A stretch of DNA of 8,599 bases, taken from assembly GCA_027325115.1 (NCBI GenBank), contig DAHWFG010000546.1, positions 1-8,599 on the forward strand, written 5' to 3'. The position numbers and the translations under genes were made by a program. This document shows positions 6,347 to 8,599 of the stretch, piece by piece; the stretch's first letter is position 1, and every line of letters starts with the position of its first letter. This DNA comes from JAKBCQ01 sp021807585 (GTDB lineage Bacteria > Planctomycetota > Planctomycetia > Isosphaerales > Isosphaeraceae). Under the pieces are notes generated by a model. It saw only the letters and a program-made list of their open reading frames with translations. It was not told where the DNA came from and did no database searches.

Positions 6347-6388
6347 TTAAAAAGATCGTGATGTCGTTGTTTTTAATGAACTCGATCG

Positions 6389-6982
6389 TCATTCGCTTTT
6401 GATCGATTCGATCAACTTGTCGAAATCGGCCTCGGCGGCTTTCATCGTTTTGTCGGGTCCGATCATCTTGAGGTAATAACCCGCCTGATCGGTTTGGACG
6501 ATCGCCCCCAGGAGGCGGAAATTCGGCTTGTCGAGCTTCTCGGGAGAGCCCGGCTGAACCGCCGCGACATATCGACCCGAAACCTCGACACGCGTCACCT
6601 CGAGATCCTTCACTTTGACGGTTTTGGTCTCGGCTTTGGGAGCGGCGCCGTCTTTATCTTTGAACTGCTCCTCCCACCGTTTGATGTTCGCCTGAACGGT
6701 GCCCGCGCCTCCTGGAAACGCGAAAACGACGAGTTCGGCGGGTTCTTTATCCCCTTTAACGGGTTCGACCTTGAGTTGGGCTCGTCTCATCCGCGAGCTC
6801 GGCTGCTCGTTCTTCCACGTTTTGGGGACCTCGAACGACAACCCCCCCGCGTCGATCTTTTTTCGCTCGGTTTTCTCGTCGGCGTTAAGATTCGATCCCG
6901 ACGCCGCGAGCGTCGCCATACCGACCGCGAGGCCGAGAATCACGCCCCAATTCGACTTTCTTCCGTTCATAATTCGCCGCAC
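6389..6982 (-). CDS. Exported conserved protein of unknown function
   Basis: 197 residues from GTG at 6982. This start is preferred because AAGGAGA (6990-6996) lies seven bases upstream; the ATG at 6970 (193 residues) has no ribosome site at a normal distance. Either start gives a signal peptide: basic RRIMNGRKSNWG, hydrophobic VILGLAVGMATLAAS, cleavage near SGSNLNADE (about 28-36). The mature part is a single small alpha/beta domain: GGLSFEVPKTWKNEQPSSRMR (46-66), AELVVFAFPGGAGTVQANIKRWEEQF (82-107), then LEVTRVEVSGRY, PNFRLLGAIVQTDQAGYYLKMIGP, and a final helix AEADFDKLIESIK. This VPxxWK...PGGAG...ANIxRW layout recalls a family of planctomycete secreted proteins of unknown function, loosely like PsbP folds; I recall it only as a pattern. 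It is the first gene of the minus-strand group and diverges from the ThuA-like gene 105 bases away, so the two may share regulation. Confidence 0.82.
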   Translation of the reverse strand: MRRIMNGRKSNWGVILGLAVGMATLAASGSNLNADEKTERKKIDAGGLSFEVPKTWKNEQPSSRMRRAQLKVEPVKGDKEPAELVVFAFPGGAGTVQANIKRWEEQFKDKDGAAPKAETKTVKVKDLEVTRVEVSGRYVAAVQPGSPEKLDKPNFRLLGAIVQTDQAGYYLKMIGPDKTMKAAEADFDKLIESIKSE

Positions 6983-7087
6983 GTTTCGTTCTCCTTGCGA
7001 AGTGAATTCTTGCGATCGCTTTGTCCGCGACCTACGATGACAAACCACACGCCCCGATATCCCACAAACTCCCGAAGAGGCCGCGCC
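6983..7087. promoter_or_regulatory. Divergent promoter region between the unknown exported protein and ThuA-like genes
   Basis: 105 bases separate two head-to-head starts, so promoters for both must lie here or inside the 5' ends. I do not see a convincing sigma-70 pair or operator. The ThuA-like side carries GAAGAGG (7074-7080), seven bases before ATG at 7088. Confidence 0.45.
6990..6996 (-). promoter_or_regulatory. Ribosome binding site supporting a GTG start
   Basis: AAGGAGA on the minus strand, seven bases before GTG at 6982 and nineteen before ATG at 6970. The spacing favours the GTG. Confidence 0.65.
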
Positions 7088-7894
7088 ATGCGATTTCGAG
7101 CGACCATGATCGTCATTTGCACGTCGATCCTTAGCGTCTTCGCGTTCACCGACGCCAAGGCTCAAAAGAAAGCCCCCGACGGCGTCCGCGTTTTGCTCCT
7201 TTCGGGAGGACAGCGGCGGCATCACGGCTACCGCGATCAGGCATTCTACCTGTCGAACCTCCTTGAAGACACGGGGCGGTTTGAAGTGACGATTAACGAA
7301 GACGCCGCGATCTACGAAACCAAGGCGATGGACAAATACGCGATGATCATTGCGATCGCCGACCGGCGTGATCCCGAATTCAAACTTACCGAAAGCCAAC
7401 AAAAAGCGATCGTCAAAATGGTGCGTGAGGGGAAGGGATATATCTCGATCCACGGCGCCGATAACGCCCCCGCCGATTGGATCCCCGAGATGAAGGAGAT
7501 GCTGGGAGGAATCTTCTCGCACGTCGGCCTTCCCGACGGCAAAACGCGCAAGGGAACATATCACGTGAAAGTTAAAGACACTTCTCACCCGATCACCGCG
7601 GGGGTGAGCGACTTCACGCTGGCCGACGAGCTTTATTACAACATACAAACCGTTGAGAATCTTGAGCCGTTGGCGACGGTCGAATATCTGGGGAAGGATT
7701 GGCCGGTCGCGTGGACGCGCACTTACGGCAAGGGGCGCGTGTTTCATACGCCGCTCGGTCATCGCGATTTCGGACCCGGCAAGGACGACCCGCTGCGCAA
7801 TCCCGAGCTTGCTCGGATGATCGTTCAGGCCGCCGATTGGGTTTCGGGCCGTGCTCCCGCGTCGAACGCAGCGCAAGCGACTTCCAAAAAGTGA
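7088..7894 (+). CDS. Exported ThuA-like domain protein
   Basis: 268 residues from ATG at 7088, with GAAGAGG (7074-7080) seven bases upstream. An upstream in-frame ATG at 7037 has no ribosome site and would bury the signal peptide. Residues 1-26 are a signal peptide (RFRATMIVICTSILSVFAF, cleavage near AKAQ). The rest is a ThuA-like/GATase1-like fold (PF06283): VRVLLLSGGQRRHHGYR (33-49), YAMIIAIADRR (84-94), GYISIHGAD (117-125), HPITAGV (167-173), DELYYN (180-185) and KGRVFHTPLGHR (215-226). This DELYY...GKGRVFxTxLGH pattern is typical of the planctomycete members, which often stand beside DUF1080 and Gfo/Idh/MocA genes. ThuA was named from rhizobial trehalose use, where its partner ThuB makes 3-keto sugars; the reaction of ThuA-like proteins is not firmly set. 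Here the nearest partners are the divergent exported protein and the DUF1080 gene. It ends 62 bases before a terminator hairpin. Confidence 0.91.
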   Translation: MRFRATMIVICTSILSVFAFTDAKAQKKAPDGVRVLLLSGGQRRHHGYRDQAFYLSNLLEDTGRFEVTINEDAAIYETKAMDKYAMIIAIADRRDPEFKLTESQQKAIVKMVREGKGYISIHGADNAPADWIPEMKEMLGGIFSHVGLPDGKTRKGTYHVKVKDTSHPITAGVSDFTLADELYYNIQTVENLEPLATVEYLGKDWPVAWTRTYGKGRVFHTPLGHRDFGPGKDDPLRNPELARMIVQAADWVSGRAPASNAAQATSKK

Positions 7895-7956
7895 CCGACT
7901 AAGCTTCGTTCAATCAATCGCCGAACTGATTCAGATATATAATTTTGTCATCCTGG

Positions 7957-7982
7957 AGCGCGAAGTCGGGTTTCGCGCTTTT
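7957..7982 (+). terminator. Intrinsic terminator of the ThuA-like gene
   Basis: AGCGCGAA (7957-7964) and TTCGCGCT (7972-7979) form a perfect 8-bp stem around a 7-base loop, followed by a short T-run (7979-7982). It lies 62 bases past the ThuA-like stop in the right orientation. Confidence 0.75.
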
Positions 7983-8007
7983 CCGGTTGATTTAAGCCCG
8001 AACCAAT

Positions 8008-8057
8008 CGATGCGTCTGGATGTGTAAGACAAGAACGAATCGCGAGCCGACGCATCG
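8008..8057. repeat. 9-bp perfect inverted repeat with 32-base spacing
   Basis: CGATGCGTC (8008-8016) and GACGCATCG (8049-8057) are exact reverse complements 32 bases apart. They could be arms of a structured RNA or leftover ends of a small element; no transposase lies between or near them. A 9-bp match at this distance could also be chance. Confidence 0.35.
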
Positions 8058-8167
8058 TTCGTCAAAAATATCCAATGAGCAAAGCGAACAATCGAGCTCG
8101 ATATTTGTTTGAGATTACGAGGTTCTCGGCGGTTGGAATTGAGATTGTTACAACCGGATCGATGAGA

Positions 8168-8560
8168 TCAATCCAGGGATCTAAGCGGTTCGAGCCGAAA
8201 TTTTTTTAGCTCAAAATCCGGATTGATCGATTCGATCGTTTGGATGACTTGGCCGAGCATGTGGTAAGTCGTCTCGGTGACAATCCTTCGGGGATCGGTT
8301 ACGGTCTGAACGTAGCCCGCGGGACTATATCCATAACTTGTAACAAGAGTGGTATCGGAAGGCAAGGGGACGGTCGACGGACGCGAGTAAACCGAGTTTC
8401 CTTTGGTATCGACGTTGACGGAGGCGGTGAGACGATTCGCGGTGTCGTAATACGAAGCGGTGTTGTAAACGAGTGCCGGGACGGATCCCGACGGTTCGGT
8501 TAAGAGACCGTCCGCGGATCCGAGATCTAAATCCCTATGATTTCGGGGTTTATGCGATGA
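8168..8560 (-). pseudogene. Orphan RHS-repeat core fragment, no start codon
   Basis: An open frame of about 130 codons runs from just after a TAA at 8561-8563 to a TGA at 8168-8170. The first usable start (TTG at 8365) lies halfway in, with no ribosome site, so a normal gene is unlikely. The translation is RHS/YD-repeat core: a PALVYNTASYYDTANRL segment (about 8423-8479), then VTSYGYSPAGYVQTVTDPRRIVTETTYHMLGQVIQTIE (about 8231-8344). The pattern is YGYxxxGxxxTxTDPxxxxTxTxYxxLGxxxQTIE, with the usual RG and YD changed to RR and YH. The last 20 residues (SINPDFELKKFRLEPLRSLD) and the sequence upstream of 8561 no longer look like RHS, so both ends are breakpoints. RHS proteins are giant secreted or surface toxin-delivery shells. 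This piece is probably a relic left by recombination or deletion, less likely a silent donor cassette. The frame is unbroken, so the event may be recent. Confidence 0.75.
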
Positions 8561-8599
8561 TTAATAAATCAGACGTCGGTCAATCACTGGATGTCTGCG

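Larger units (their letters stand above)
7895..8167. other. AT-richer intergenic stretch between the ThuA-like gene and the RHS remnant
   Basis: 273 bases without a gene. Beyond the terminator it contains a long-range inverted repeat (8008-8057) and a 12-bp palindrome ATCGAGCTCGAT (8091-8102), which is flanked by AAATATC (8066-8072) and GATATTT (8100-8106). No coding frame here resembles a protein. It may be debris at a recombination or insertion border. Confidence 0.5.

Noticed and set aside
5075..6361. 428-codon open frame on the + strand
   Set aside because: It is Arg/Asp-rich and runs exactly antisense to the zinc-finger and DUF1080 genes, which have clear families, signal peptides and ribosome sites. 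GC-rich codon use on the other strand explains its openness.
6399..6415. 17-base palindrome TTGATCGATTCGATCAA, partly repeated at 8224-8238
   Set aside because: Both copies encode an Ile-Glu-Ser-Ile run at the end of minus-strand frames, so codon choice in CGATCG-rich DNA explains the match.
6494..7087. N-terminal extension of the ThuA-like gene
   Set aside because: It is antisense to the exported protein gene at 6389-6982, and the signal peptide and ribosome site put the start at 7088.
6983..7876. N-terminal extension of the minus-strand exported protein, about 300 codons
   Set aside because: It is antisense to the ThuA-like gene and shows no domain or signal peptide. The real start is set by AAGGAGA and GTG at 6982.

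Overview
This is a GC-rich bacterial window whose gene families point to the Planctomycetota, probably the Isosphaerales/Gemmatales side. The basis is the combination of a DUF1573 protein, a secreted DUF1080 protein, a ThuA-like protein, a GT39-type membrane protein ending in the DSNLDWGQ region, and an RHS fragment of planctomycete style. This placement is a judgement from protein style; no marker gene is present. The DNA is very rich in the hexamer CGATCG.

Layout. Positions 163-510 (+) encode a small Cys/Pro/Ala-rich exported-looking protein. It ends before a strong bidirectional hairpin terminator (627-659) shared with the convergent DUF1573 gene (772-1767, -). A 372-base divergent gap (1768-2139) holds a 14-bp perfect palindrome next to a small hairpin. 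It leads into a tight two-gene unit on the + strand: a Gfo/Idh/MocA-like protein with a TTG start (2140-3207), then, after 3 bases, a GT39-like multi-pass membrane protein (3211-4920). A compound hairpin plus T-run (4967-5026) follows. Next comes a minus-strand group read from right to left: an exported protein of unknown function (6389-6982), DUF1080 (5705-6331) and a zinc-finger/YbjN-like protein (5105-5671). Divergent from it, across a 105-base gap, is an exported ThuA-like protein (7088-7894) with its own terminator (7957-7982). The right end (8168-8560, -) is an RHS core fragment without a usable start, preceded by AT-richer, repeat-bearing intergenic DNA.

How the genes may work together. 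DUF1080 and ThuA-like proteins are families linked to glycoside or 3-keto-sugar processing, and both carry export signals, so the 5.1-7.9 kb block may be a small secreted or periplasmic carbohydrate-handling locus. The Gfo/Idh/MocA-like protein belongs to a family that often supplies the oxidation step, but this copy lacks the usual EKP lysine and sits with a glycosyltransferase-like protein instead. Its role is therefore more likely tied to surface glycan or lipid-linked sugar metabolism, or it may be non-catalytic. No tRNA, rRNA, CRISPR array, transposase or complete insertion sequence is visible. I see no clear-cut new system. The most unusual signals are the orphan RHS fragment, two sharp AT-rich codon islands inside GC-rich genes, the CGATCG enrichment and the altered oxidoreductase motifs.
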